Shown: piece by piece, positions 7,788-16,319 of the stretch | How positions within the stretch are numbered: the stretch's first letter is position 1 | Layout: each line of letters starts with the position of its first letter | NCBI GenBank assembly: GCA_002342035.1 | Contig: DDPE01000090.1 | Span: 232,263 to 296,262 of the forward strand | Length of the DNA stretch: 64,000 nucleotides | From: Asticcacaulis sp. UBA2476 | Lineage (GTDB): Bacteria > Pseudomonadota > Alphaproteobacteria > Caulobacterales > Caulobacteraceae | Direction of reading: 5' to 3' | Translations under genes and position numbers: made by a program | Notes under the pieces: model-generated | Told to the model about the DNA's origin: nothing | Databases searched by the model: none | Seen by the model: only the letters and a program-made list of their open reading frames with translations

Positions 7788-8246
7788 ATGCAGGCTCTCG
7801 ATGCGATCGATCGCAATATTCTCCGTCATCTGAGGGAAAATGCCCGCCTCAGCAATGCGGCCCTGGCCAAGGCGGTGGGGTTATCACCTTCGGCGTGCTT
7901 GCGGCGGATCAATATTCTGGAGCAATCAGACGTCATCCGCGGCTATACGGCGCTGGTAGGTGACAGTCTGGGCGAGGACGGCATCGCGGTCATCATCCGC
8001 ATTTCGCTGGAGAAGCAGACCGAAGCCTCATTCTCACGATTTGAAACTGCGGTGCGCCGTCACCCGGAAATTCGCGAATGTTTGCTGATGACGGGTGATT
8101 CTGATTATCTGCTGCGGGTCGATGTCGACAGCGCCCACGAATTTGAGCGCATCCATAATGACGTGCTGTCTAAACTGCCGGGGGTGCAGCGCATTCATTC
8201 CAGCTTTTCGATCCGCAATGTGCTGGCGACCCAGAGGAAAAAATAG
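7788..8246 (+). CDS. Lrp/AsnC-family regulator of the alanine catabolic operon
   Basis: A 152-residue regulator. Residues 3-60 are the winged helix-turn-helix (LDAIDRNILRHL, LAKAVGLSPSACLRRINIL), and residues 65-145 are the RAM ligand-binding domain (EIRECLLMTGDSDYLLRV). It is divergent from alr-dadA, as DadR/Lrp regulators usually are, so it most likely senses alanine and activates that pair. A GTG one codon upstream is possible, but ATG at 7788 is preferred. A hairpin terminator begins inside its stop codon region. Confidence 0.9.
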   Translation: MQALDAIDRNILRHLRENARLSNAALAKAVGLSPSACLRRINILEQSDVIRGYTALVGDSLGEDGIAVIIRISLEKQTEASFSRFETAVRRHPEIRECLLMTGDSDYLLRVDVDSAHEFERIHNDVLSKLPGVQRIHSSFSIRNVLATQRKK

Positions 8247-8279
8247 CCGCGCAGAGTTTTGTCTGCACGGCTATTTTTT
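8237..8279. terminator. Bidirectional intrinsic terminator
   Basis: A hairpin with arms AAAAATAGCCGCGCAGA and TCTGCACGGCTATTTTT (one-base mismatch) closes on GTTTTG. The A/T tracts on both sides allow termination in both directions: of the lrp transcript and of the hydrolase gene ending at 8339. Confidence 0.8.
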
Positions 8280-8338
8280 AGATTACGCGCATGTGAATCC
8301 AAAAACCGCTTCACACTTTTTGGCATGCGCTCAAGGGC

Positions 8339-9325
8339 TCAGCCCTTGATAAAGGCCAGCAGGTCGGCATTAATGACATCGGCATTGGTGGTACACATGC
8401 CGTGCGGGAATTTCTCATAGACCTTGAGCGTGCCTTTTTTCAGCAGTTTGGCCGACAACAGGGCGGAATCGGCAATCGGCACGATCTGGTCGTCGTCGCC
8501 GTGCATGACAAAGGTTGGCACATCGACGAATTTGAGATCTTCAGTGAAGTCGGTTTCCGAAAACGCTTTAATCCCGTCATAGTGTGCCTTGGCGCCGCCC
8601 ATCATGCCTTGACGCCACCAGTTCTGGATAATGCCCTGAGATACGGCGGCACCGGGGCGGTTGTAGCCATAGAACGGGCCGGCGGCGACATCGAGATAGA
8701 ACTGAGCGCGATTGCCGGCCAGAGCCGCGCGGAAGCCGTCAAACACTTCTATCGGCAAACCGCCGGGATTGGCGGGCGTCTTGACCATAAGTGGCGGCAC
8801 GGCCCCGATCAGCACCAGCTTGGCGGTGCGGCCCTGGGGCTGGCCGTGTTTGGCGACATAGTGCAGGGCCTCACCGCCCCCGGTGGAATGGCCGACATGG
8901 ACGGCGTTTTTCAGATCCAGATGTTCGACCACAGCCGAAACATCAGCCGCGTAATGATCCATGTCGTGACCGTCTCCGACCTGGGTGGAGCGGCCATGGC
9001 CACGGCGGTCATGGGCGATGACGCGAAAGCCTTTGTGCATGAAAAACAGCATTTGGGCGTCCCAGTCATCTCCGGACAGCGGCCAGCCGTGGTGGAAGAC
9101 GATCGGCTGGGCGGTCTTTGGGCCCCAGTCTTTGTAAAATATTTCGACGCCGTCCTTGGTCTTGACGTAGCTGGTGGACATGGATTTGGCTCCTGACGGT
9201 TTAGGTGTTGAGGATTGGGCCGCGGCTGCACCGCTTAGGCTGGCCCCACTGAGGCTGGTTGCGGCGATCAGGCCGGTGCCACCCATCAGCACGTTGCGGC
9301 GGGAGGATTTCAGAATATCGGTCAT
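8339..9325 (-). CDS. Tat-exported alpha/beta hydrolase (arylesterase/non-haem chloroperoxidase-like)
   Basis: A 328-residue protein with a Tat signal (SSRRNVLMGGTGLIAA, then an Ala-rich stretch to about residue 37), so it folds in the cytoplasm and works in the periplasm. The mature part is an alpha/beta hydrolase: HHGWPLSGDDWD, HDRRGHGRS, the nucleophile elbow GHSTGGG, Asp in MHGDDDQIVP and the catalytic His in FPHGM. It matches arylesterases annotated as non-haem chloroperoxidases. ATG at 9325, nine bases after GGAG, is preferred to a TTG six bases earlier. It lies downstream of the halogenase genes on the same strand. Confidence 0.85.
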   Translation of the reverse strand: MTDILKSSRRNVLMGGTGLIAATSLSGASLSGAAAAQSSTPKPSGAKSMSTSYVKTKDGVEIFYKDWGPKTAQPIVFHHGWPLSGDDWDAQMLFFMHKGFRVIAHDRRGHGRSTQVGDGHDMDHYAADVSAVVEHLDLKNAVHVGHSTGGGEALHYVAKHGQPQGRTAKLVLIGAVPPLMVKTPANPGGLPIEVFDGFRAALAGNRAQFYLDVAAGPFYGYNRPGAAVSQGIIQNWWRQGMMGGAKAHYDGIKAFSETDFTEDLKFVDVPTFVMHGDDDQIVPIADSALLSAKLLKKGTLKVYEKFPHGMCTTNADVINADLLAFIKG

Positions 9326-9455
9326 GATCAAAGTCTCCGGACGACCCGCGCTGAAATGGCTTCGGGGCGTGATTACGGGCGGGACTATAGGCGTGCTTGC
9401 GCGTCCGGTCGCGGGCGGCGACGGGGGATCGGACGGGGTTTTGGGATGAGGCGCC

Positions 9456-9471
9456 CTATACCTGCGTATAG
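9456..9471. promoter_or_regulatory. 16-base palindrome CTATACCTGCGTATAG
   Basis: CTATAC and GTATAG arms flank CTGC, just past the halogenase stop and 131 bases upstream of the hydrolase start. It matches the palindrome at 224-239 at 14 of 16 positions. It could be an operator for the hydrolase gene, but no binding protein is known to me. Confidence 0.4.
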
Positions 9472-9472
9472 T

Positions 9473-11011
9473 TTATGCCACCGCTGCCTTTGGCAGATGG
9501 GCCGGGCAATGATGCTTCAGAAACTCACCGTGGCTGGGCAGGGTATCGACAAATGCCGGAAGCTGCTTTGAGACGGCCGCAAGGGTTGCCTCCAGATCGC
9601 TCTGGCTGATCTGATCGGCTTGCGGCAGGTAGGCGCGTGGCCTGATCCCCATGCCCTCCATCACCGATTGCCACGACGGGGCGCGGAAAAGCTCGTCCAC
9701 GCCTTCACGCAGGGTGCCATTGAGGCGGAACAGTTCCAGCTTTTCCCGTAAGGTCTGCGGCACCGGGGCGTTCCTGACATCGCGCCAGAACGGGGTGTCG
9801 TCGCGCTCAGTCGTGCAATAATGCAGGACGACGAAATCCTTGATCTCGGTATAGTCGGTCGCCATGCGCCGGTTATATTCGCGTATCAGGGTCGGGTCGC
9901 AATCGCGCTGAGGGAAATAGCGCAGCAGGAAATCCATCGCGCGGTAAATCAGGTGAATGGCGGTCGATTCCAGTGGCTCGATAAAGCCTGACGCCAGCCC
10001 GACTGACACGCAGTTTTTCGACCACAGTTCTGCGCGCATGCCGGTTTTGAACGGGATGATCATCGGTTTGGTGACGGCCTCACCCTCGACCTGCGCCATC
10101 AGGGACGCCACCGCGTCATCGTCGGAAATGTGCTTTGAGGAAAAGACATAACCATTGCCCGCGCGATGTTGCAGCGGGATGCGCCAGCGCCAGCCTGAAC
10201 TTTGCGCTTGCGCATAGGTGTAGGGATGGGGCGGGTTGATGTTTTCGGTCTGCACTGCCACCGCCCGGTCGCACAGTAATTCATCGGACCAGTCGATAAA
10301 GCCGGTCTTCAGCGTCTGCCCGATCAGTAGAGCGCGAAAGCCGGTGCAGTCCAGAAAGAAATCACCGGCAATCTCACGACCGTCTTTGAGTTCAACGCTG
10401 CGGATAAAGCCGGTGTCATGTTGGTGGATCTGACCGACGATGCCTTCATGACGGGTGACGCCATTGGCTTCGGCGTGGGTGCGCAGGAACTTAGCCGCCA
10501 GAGACGCATCAATATGCAGCGACATGGCCGCAGACCCAATCGGCGTGTTGCGCGCCTTTTGCGGCAGCATGAACTTACCCGCATGGGCCATAACCGCGGC
10601 CGGGGCAAAGTCCTGAAGCCCGGATGGATGGCCCGTCTGCTTGGCGCGCAGCCATAGCTGATAGAAATCAAGGGCGGTGCCATTAACCGCCCTGACCGGC
10701 CCGCCGATATTTCCAAATGGATGGAAATATTGCTCGCCCTTTTTGCGCCAGTCATCAAAGCGGATGCCGAGCTTGAAGGAACCTTGCGTTGCCTGAATGA
10801 AGTCCTGCTCGTTGATGCCCAGATTGCGCAGTAATTCCAGGATTGGCGGCACGGTCGATTCCCCGACGCCGATGGTGCCGATCTGCTCGGATTCGACCAA
10901 CGCGATCTCAAACCGGCCCTTGGGCAGGAAGTGGCCCAGGATCGCCGCGCACATCCATCCGGCGGTGCCGCCACCGACAATGACGATTCTTTTCAAAGCG
11001 TTATCAGTCAT
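9473..11011 (-). CDS. Flavin-dependent tryptophan-halogenase-like protein (first copy)
   Basis: A 512-residue member of the flavin-dependent tryptophan halogenase family. The FAD motif GGGTAG is at 13-18, IGTIGVGEST follows, the catalytic lysine of the PrnA family corresponds to Lys80 (GSFKLGIRF), and the halogenase signature WRWRIP is present. FADH2 must come from a partner reductase, not encoded nearby. It lies one base after the second halogenase-like gene, downstream of a TonB-dependent receptor. In Caulobacterales such genes accompany outer-membrane receptors, and their true substrate is not known, so tryptophan is not assumed. Confidence 0.88.
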   Translation of the reverse strand: MTDNALKRIVIVGGGTAGWMCAAILGHFLPKGRFEIALVESEQIGTIGVGESTVPPILELLRNLGINEQDFIQATQGSFKLGIRFDDWRKKGEQYFHPFGNIGGPVRAVNGTALDFYQLWLRAKQTGHPSGLQDFAPAAVMAHAGKFMLPQKARNTPIGSAAMSLHIDASLAAKFLRTHAEANGVTRHEGIVGQIHQHDTGFIRSVELKDGREIAGDFFLDCTGFRALLIGQTLKTGFIDWSDELLCDRAVAVQTENINPPHPYTYAQAQSSGWRWRIPLQHRAGNGYVFSSKHISDDDAVASLMAQVEGEAVTKPMIIPFKTGMRAELWSKNCVSVGLASGFIEPLESTAIHLIYRAMDFLLRYFPQRDCDPTLIREYNRRMATDYTEIKDFVVLHYCTTERDDTPFWRDVRNAPVPQTLREKLELFRLNGTLREGVDELFRAPSWQSVMEGMGIRPRAYLPQADQISQSDLEATLAAVSKQLPAFVDTLPSHGEFLKHHCPAHLPKAAVA

Positions 11012-11012
11012 G

Positions 11013-12539
11013 TTATGCGCTCACCTTGTTCGGCTGGGCCGCCCGATTGCAGTAGTCGAGGTAGTCCTGATGGGTCGGAGCCTTGGCGACGGTGGTTGCG
11101 ATGAAGTCGGCCATCTGTTTGCAAGCCTCCATCATGTCATCGCGCTTTAAGCCATCTGTGGCCGGATCATAGGCCTGCGGGTGCCAGCCATAACCGTCAT
11201 AGATGGCCAGCCAGCTTTGCGGGTGGAACATCTCCCAGCGGTAGCGCACGAAATGGCCGCGGGCCTTATAAAGCTCGATCTTATGGCGCAGGGTTTCGGG
11301 CAGTTGGGTGGTCTTGCAGGCGCGCCAAAATTCGGTGTCATCGCGGTCAGAGGCGTAATAGTGCAGGATGATAAAATCGCGCACCCGCTCAAATTCACGC
11401 CGCGACATATCGTTATATTCGTCAGTGAGCGCGGGATGAAAGCTTTTGTCCGGGAACAATTGTTTCAGCTTTTCGATACCGGTCTGGATCAGGGCGATCG
11501 AGGTCGATTCCAGCGGCTCCAGAAAGCCTGACGACAGGCCGATGGCGACGCAGTTTTTCGACCAGGCTTGCGCGCGTCTGCCGGGGCGGAATTTGATCTG
11601 ACGCGGTTCAAACAGCATCTTACCAGGTACATTGGCGGTGAGGGTTGCAAGTGCCGTATCATCATCGGTGAAGTTCGACGCATAGACATAGCCGTTGCCG
11701 CGCCGGTGCTGCAACGGGATGCCCCACTGCCAGCCGGAGTCGCGGGCGGTGACCTGCGTGTAGGGCGCGGGCGCCGGGCCGGTCGTTTCCGACTGCACCG
11801 CATAGGCGCGGTCGCAGAACAGCCACTGGCCATAGTCTTCGTATCCCACACCCAATGCCTTATCGATCAGCAGGGCCTGAAAGCCGGTACAGTCGATAAA
11901 CAGATCGCCGCTCACCGTAGTGCCTGTATTGAGGCTGAGCGAGTGGATATGGCCATTGTCGGGATCTAGGGTGACCGCCTCAATGCGGGCATCGATATGT
12001 TCAACCCCCAGGCCCATCGCAAAGGTGCGCAAATAGTCGGCATAAAGCCCGGCATCCAGATGGTAGGCCCAGTCAAAGAACGCGCCGTAAAACGGTGCTT
12101 TACCTGCGGGCATGGCGAATTTTCCGGCCTTGGCGAGCGCGGCCCCCAGACAATAGTCATCCAGATTGGGCGCGTGGCCCTCGGCCCGCAGACGGCTTAA
12201 GACGTGCAGGAAAGCCACGTCGCCGAAGTCTTCGCCGTAGCCGCCGAACGGGTGAAAAAAGGTCGTGCCTTTGCGGTTCCAGTCCTTAAAGGCGATGGCC
12301 AATTTGATGGTCGCGCGGGTCGCGCGCACCATCTCCATCTCATCAAGGCCAAGGCTTTGGGTAAAGCTGCGGATGGTCGGAATGGTGGCTTCGCCGACGC
12401 CGATCGTTCCGATGTCTGAGGCGGCAACCAGACGGATTTTGACCGGCGTATTCTGGAAATGCTTGGCAAGGGCTGCCGCCGTCATCCAGCCCGCCGTGCC
12501 GGCGCCAGCGATGACAATGGTGCTGATGGCCTTATCCAT
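11013..12539 (-). CDS. Flavin-dependent tryptophan-halogenase-like protein (second copy)
   Basis: A 508-residue homologue of the neighbouring halogenase-like protein, and the likely product of an old duplication. The FAD motif GAGTAG is at 12-17, IGTIGVGEAT follows, the catalytic lysine is Lys79 (ATIKLAIAF), and the signature appears as WQWGIP. The start at 12539 has AGGAAA about ten bases before it; the longer frame to 12599 lacks this. Its stop is adjacent to the next start, so both copies are translated together. Two tandem hairpins separate it from the TonB-dependent receptor. Confidence 0.88.
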   Translation of the reverse strand: MDKAISTIVIAGAGTAGWMTAAALAKHFQNTPVKIRLVAASDIGTIGVGEATIPTIRSFTQSLGLDEMEMVRATRATIKLAIAFKDWNRKGTTFFHPFGGYGEDFGDVAFLHVLSRLRAEGHAPNLDDYCLGAALAKAGKFAMPAGKAPFYGAFFDWAYHLDAGLYADYLRTFAMGLGVEHIDARIEAVTLDPDNGHIHSLSLNTGTTVSGDLFIDCTGFQALLIDKALGVGYEDYGQWLFCDRAYAVQSETTGPAPAPYTQVTARDSGWQWGIPLQHRRGNGYVYASNFTDDDTALATLTANVPGKMLFEPRQIKFRPGRRAQAWSKNCVAIGLSSGFLEPLESTSIALIQTGIEKLKQLFPDKSFHPALTDEYNDMSRREFERVRDFIILHYYASDRDDTEFWRACKTTQLPETLRHKIELYKARGHFVRYRWEMFHPQSWLAIYDGYGWHPQAYDPATDGLKRDDMMEACKQMADFIATTVAKAPTHQDYLDYCNRAAQPNKVSA

Positions 12540-12628
12540 ATCACGTTTCCTGAGAGTTATATTTTGGGCGAGGATGGGCGCATCCGAAGCGCGGATCAAC
12601 TCGAAAAAGTCGCTAAAAGTCTCTGGCC

Positions 12629-12712
12629 AAAAAAGCTGCGAAAAGGGAGGGAGGCTCCCTTTCGCAGTTCAGTTGGGAAGGATTGGCGCGGCACCATAAA
12701 GCACCGCGCCAA
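12629..12712 (-). terminator. Intrinsic terminator and second hairpin between receptor and halogenase genes
   Basis: Read on the minus strand, an outer hairpin (arms TTGGCGCGG and CCGCGCCAA, 12683-12712) follows the receptor stop. A 13-pair stem (CTGCGAAAGGGAG with its complement, 12636-12667) then runs into TTTTTT (12629-12634). The second has the form of an intrinsic terminator, so the halogenase pair would be transcribed at a reduced level or from its own promoter. Confidence 0.75.
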
Positions 12713-12755
12713 GGCTTAGGCTACGCAACGAACGTATCCTAAAGGATTTAAGTCC

Positions 12756-15700
12756 TTACCACTTGGCGCGAACGCCGAGGGTGATGCGGGGCTCATACTC
12801 GTTCTGATAGGCAAATTGGGTCTTGCCCTCAGCGAACTTATAGTAATAGCTCTCGATCTCGCCGGTGATATTAGAGCCGTTGAGATACAGCGACAGTTTC
12901 GGATTGATGTCATAGGTCGCGTTGACATCGACATATGAGCTTTCTTCCTGATAGGTCGGGATGTTGTCGCCGCTCAAAGTCGCCAGACCCTGCACGCGGT
13001 CGGAGCGGTAGTTATAGGCAACGCGGAACTGGAACTTTTCGTCCTGATACCAGCCGACCAGATTGTACTGATGCTCTGAGTTGTTGACGAACGGCAGCTT
13101 GTCACCATCGATGCCGCGACGGTTTTCGGTCGAGGGCGAGAAGGTGTAGTTGGTATCGACCCCGAAATTCGACAAAATGCCGCCGTCAAGGAAGTCATCG
13201 AAGGCAAACTTACCGCCGATTTCAACGCCCTGCACCTTGCCGCCATCGCCCTGAATGTTGAGCGACACCGGCACATCATATTCTGGTGAGCCGTCCGGGT
13301 TCGGGAAACGTCCGGTGGTCGATCCGCCGGTGACGAAGCTTTCGATATCGATATAGAACAGTGCCAGGTTCACCATCGAGGCCCGGCCGAGATAGTATTC
13401 AGCCGCCGCATCAAAGTTCTTGGCGCGCCAGGGGTTTAGGCCTGGGTTGCCGCTGCGTTCGGCACTGGTGACGATCCGGCCACCGGAACCGCTGTCGGCG
13501 GTGTTGATCTTCAGACCGCCGCCGTAGGAACCAAGGTCAAGCGGCTGCATGGTCTTGGCGGCGGCAAAGCGGAAACGCAGCTTGTCAGAATAGTCATAGA
13601 TCATGTTGAACGACGGCAGAACGTCGGTGTAGCGGTTTTGATCGTAGACGTCACCGATGTCTTCGTTGGTGTCACCGTAAGGATACTGGGTCGGATCGGT
13701 GACGTTTTGGCGGACATCGATCTTGGTATTGATGACGCGCACGCCAACATTACCGCGGATCTTTTCACCGACTTCAAAATCACCGGCCAGATAGGCGGAG
13801 TTTTCGGTCAGATCGACATCATAAGACTGACCCGGCACAATGACGCGGTTAGCGCCACCGAAGACGCGCTTCATGAACGCCGCCGCATCGTCAAAGTCAC
13901 GCGGATCAGCGGCCCAGAAGCCGGGAATCCCCGACGTGATGCCACCCAGATCGGTCACGAAGATCGGGTTATTGTACTGATCAAGGCGGGTCGGACGGTT
14001 GACGGTGTAGGGCTGGAACACCATGACGCTGGGGTTGGTGGCGGACGGTACCATTTCGCCGCGGGCGCAGCGCGGATTGTCCATGACTACGTCGATAGCT
14101 TTCCACTGGGCCGCACAGCCAGCGCTCTGGACGACACCGTTCTGGTCCTGCTTGCCGGCATAGAAGTCGGAGAACAGGTGGAACTGGGTGATCGAGACAT
14201 CGCGCTTGGAGGAGCGGATGCCGCCGTCAACCTTGGTGAACAGGCCAAAGGCCTTTTCGTCAAAGGTGTAATGGGCATCAAAACGCGCAACCTGAAGCGT
14301 CGATTCAGCTTCGTTATTACCTTCGGAGGAGAAGGCACCCACAGCATAGGAGCCGAGGTTGGCCATGTAGTCCTTCATGGTCTTGCCTGCGCCTAAGCCA
14401 CCACTGATCGGGGTGTCAAAGCCTGACCAGACCGGGCTTTCGCCTGAGATGTCATAGTGAAGCTGCGGGTTCTCGCCGTAACCCTGCGGGTTCGGATTGA
14501 TATAGCAGCCGCCCTGATTGCCGGTAATGCTGTTCGAGCGGCGCGAGGCATCAAAGGTGTCGCAGATTTCCTTCGGATAGAAGGTGCCGCGTGTGCGGTC
14601 GTCGGCATTGCGGAACAGGTTGAACCGGCCGGGGGCATACTGCCAGTTCGACAGGTCGCCCTGAACCTGACCGTTCATGCTTAGGCGGTTGGCGTCAGCC
14701 GAAATCAGGCGGGCCTCATAGGTGAACTTGCCGCCATTATCGTATTTGAGTTCCAGATTATAGTTATAGGACTCGGACGTATTAGTGCGGTTGACGGTGA
14801 ACGAGTTCACCCAGTGAGCGTTGACGTCGTATTCATCGACCGTCAGCCACGGACGGCCATTGGAGCCGGTCTGGCCGCTGTCGGCGGAGACATCCGGCTG
14901 GGCCCAGACCCCAAAGGCGGCGCCGTCCCAGCGGTTTGAGATGTTGATGCCGATGGCGCGGTTGTAGTCCTCAAGCTTGGCGTAGAAACCTTCGGCCACA
15001 AAAGTGTAGCCCTCACCAAAGCGGGCCTCAAAGGCGACGCTGGCGCCCAGACGCTTACGTTCATTGGTACGGCTGAAGCTTTCGAAACCGTGCGGCGACA
15101 CAAAGTTCTGCGGGGCCGAGCCACCCCAGTCATTGTTGCCGGACAGGCCGACCACGCCGGAGAAGTTGTTGGCCAGATTGACGTTCGATTGCGCCACCGA
15201 CGCCATGAATCCGATATTGTCATTGCGCCATGACCCCAGCACGTTGGCAACATAGTCATCGCCTTCGCTCATTTCGCCGCGCTGGCCCTCAACGGCCCCG
15301 GCCAGAGTCAGGCCTTGCCCAAACTGGAACGGACGCCGCGTTTGCAGGTCGATAGTACCGGAAATCCCCGACAGGGCATTGGTCGGCTCGGTCGATTTAT
15401 AGACCACAACCGAGTTCATCAGTTGCGACGGCACATCCAGCAGGTTCGGCTGGGCCGAGCCAAGGTTACCGGCTGACAGATACTGCTCACCGTTCATCAG
15501 GGTGATGACCTGCGACAGGCCGCGGATATCCACGGTCGAGCCTTCGCCCGCGTCGCGGCGGATCTGCACGCCCGGAATACGCTGAACCGAATCGGCGATG
15601 GTGGTGTCGGGCAGCTTGCCGATATCTTCGGATGAAATCGCATCGACCATGGCGACTTCTTTGCGCTTGATGCCGACCGATTTCAGTTGCGAGGCGCGCA

Positions 15701-15881
15701 CGCCGGTCACAACCACGGTTTCGATATCACTCTCGGCGGCAGGAGCGGCGTCTTGTGCGGCAGCAGCAGTTGACAGCGCGAAGGAGAGTGCGGCAACGGA
15801 TGCGCCGGCCCCCAGCGCCAGGCTGAGTTTTCGTCCCAGCGTACGCCCGTATAGGCGGTGGTTTCGTGAGTGAATTGTCAT
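12756..15881 (-). CDS. TonB-dependent receptor, Caulobacter type
   Basis: A 1041-residue outer-membrane receptor. A signal peptide covers about residues 1-42 (ending AAAAQD), a TonB box lies near IETVVVTGVRASQ, the plug domain follows (EDIGKLPDTTIADSVQRIPG, VDIRGLSQV), and a beta-barrel ends in ...RITLGVRAKW with a terminal aromatic residue. The length and plug are those of the large TIGR01782-like receptors that import oligosaccharides or other nutrients in Caulobacterales. Linked halogenase-like genes and a divergent LacI regulator point to a sugar-type or other induced substrate, not iron. The ligand is unknown. Confidence 0.93.
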   Translation of the reverse strand: MTIHSRNHRLYGRTLGRKLSLALGAGASVAALSFALSTAAAAQDAAPAAESDIETVVVTGVRASQLKSVGIKRKEVAMVDAISSEDIGKLPDTTIADSVQRIPGVQIRRDAGEGSTVDIRGLSQVITLMNGEQYLSAGNLGSAQPNLLDVPSQLMNSVVVYKSTEPTNALSGISGTIDLQTRRPFQFGQGLTLAGAVEGQRGEMSEGDDYVANVLGSWRNDNIGFMASVAQSNVNLANNFSGVVGLSGNNDWGGSAPQNFVSPHGFESFSRTNERKRLGASVAFEARFGEGYTFVAEGFYAKLEDYNRAIGINISNRWDGAAFGVWAQPDVSADSGQTGSNGRPWLTVDEYDVNAHWVNSFTVNRTNTSESYNYNLELKYDNGGKFTYEARLISADANRLSMNGQVQGDLSNWQYAPGRFNLFRNADDRTRGTFYPKEICDTFDASRRSNSITGNQGGCYINPNPQGYGENPQLHYDISGESPVWSGFDTPISGGLGAGKTMKDYMANLGSYAVGAFSSEGNNEAESTLQVARFDAHYTFDEKAFGLFTKVDGGIRSSKRDVSITQFHLFSDFYAGKQDQNGVVQSAGCAAQWKAIDVVMDNPRCARGEMVPSATNPSVMVFQPYTVNRPTRLDQYNNPIFVTDLGGITSGIPGFWAADPRDFDDAAAFMKRVFGGANRVIVPGQSYDVDLTENSAYLAGDFEVGEKIRGNVGVRVINTKIDVRQNVTDPTQYPYGDTNEDIGDVYDQNRYTDVLPSFNMIYDYSDKLRFRFAAAKTMQPLDLGSYGGGLKINTADSGSGGRIVTSAERSGNPGLNPWRAKNFDAAAEYYLGRASMVNLALFYIDIESFVTGGSTTGRFPNPDGSPEYDVPVSLNIQGDGGKVQGVEIGGKFAFDDFLDGGILSNFGVDTNYTFSPSTENRRGIDGDKLPFVNNSEHQYNLVGWYQDEKFQFRVAYNYRSDRVQGLATLSGDNIPTYQEESSYVDVNATYDINPKLSLYLNGSNITGEIESYYYKFAEGKTQFAYQNEYEPRITLGVRAKW

Positions 15882-16319
15882 AGTTTCGTCCCTGTAAGTT
15901 GTTCTCGAACGCGGTTTAAACTGACTGCATGTGTTTGAAACCTGACCTTACGAACCCTTTTTTGTCTTGCCCGCTAAGTTTATGTCTTTTTATGGTAACG
16001 TTATCATGTCTTGCGGACATTTTCGCAGGAAGTGGGATTTGCATTGAATAAATTGAACAATTCATAAAATATCTTCCCTGTCATAGCACTTTTGGCGTGC
16101 TTTTTGACCTTCCGACGGATGGTTTTCGTCATGAAGTGTTGTTGATTTCACAAAATGCCTCATTTTTGTCAATAACAAATGTCATCGATGTCATAATGCG
16201 GGACCAAATGGCTGGACATTGACCAAAATGTGTGGCTTCACTGCATCATAAACAATGTTGGAACGGGCGAATCTGCCTAAAATCCAAAACCTCAAGCCCA
16301 TGCCGTAAATTGACCGACC
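15882..16319. other. 438-base divergent control region between receptor and LacI genes
   Basis: This AT-rich region separates the receptor (minus) and LacI regulator (plus) and must hold both promoters. The one clear element is the palindrome at 15992-16007, described separately. Runs such as AATGTCATCGATGTCATA (about 16181-16198) contain a short ATCGAT palindrome but no second good operator. No open reading frame worth calling is present. Confidence 0.7.
15992..16007. promoter_or_regulatory. LacI-family operator candidate
   Basis: ATGGTAACGTTATCAT is a 16-base near-perfect palindrome centred on CG (two symmetric mismatches), with the central AACGTT typical of LacI/GalR operators. It lies 111 bases upstream of the receptor start and faces the LacI-type gene at 16320, so that regulator is the obvious binder. 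Confidence 0.75.

Noticed and set aside
13638..14396. Plus-strand open frame of 252 codons inside the TonB-dependent receptor
   Set aside because: Antisense shadow of the barrel coding sequence without start signals or motifs.
16181..16198. Second LacI operator at ATGTCATCGATGTCAT
   Set aside because: Only the central ATCGAT is symmetric; the outer halves are direct, not inverted, repeats.
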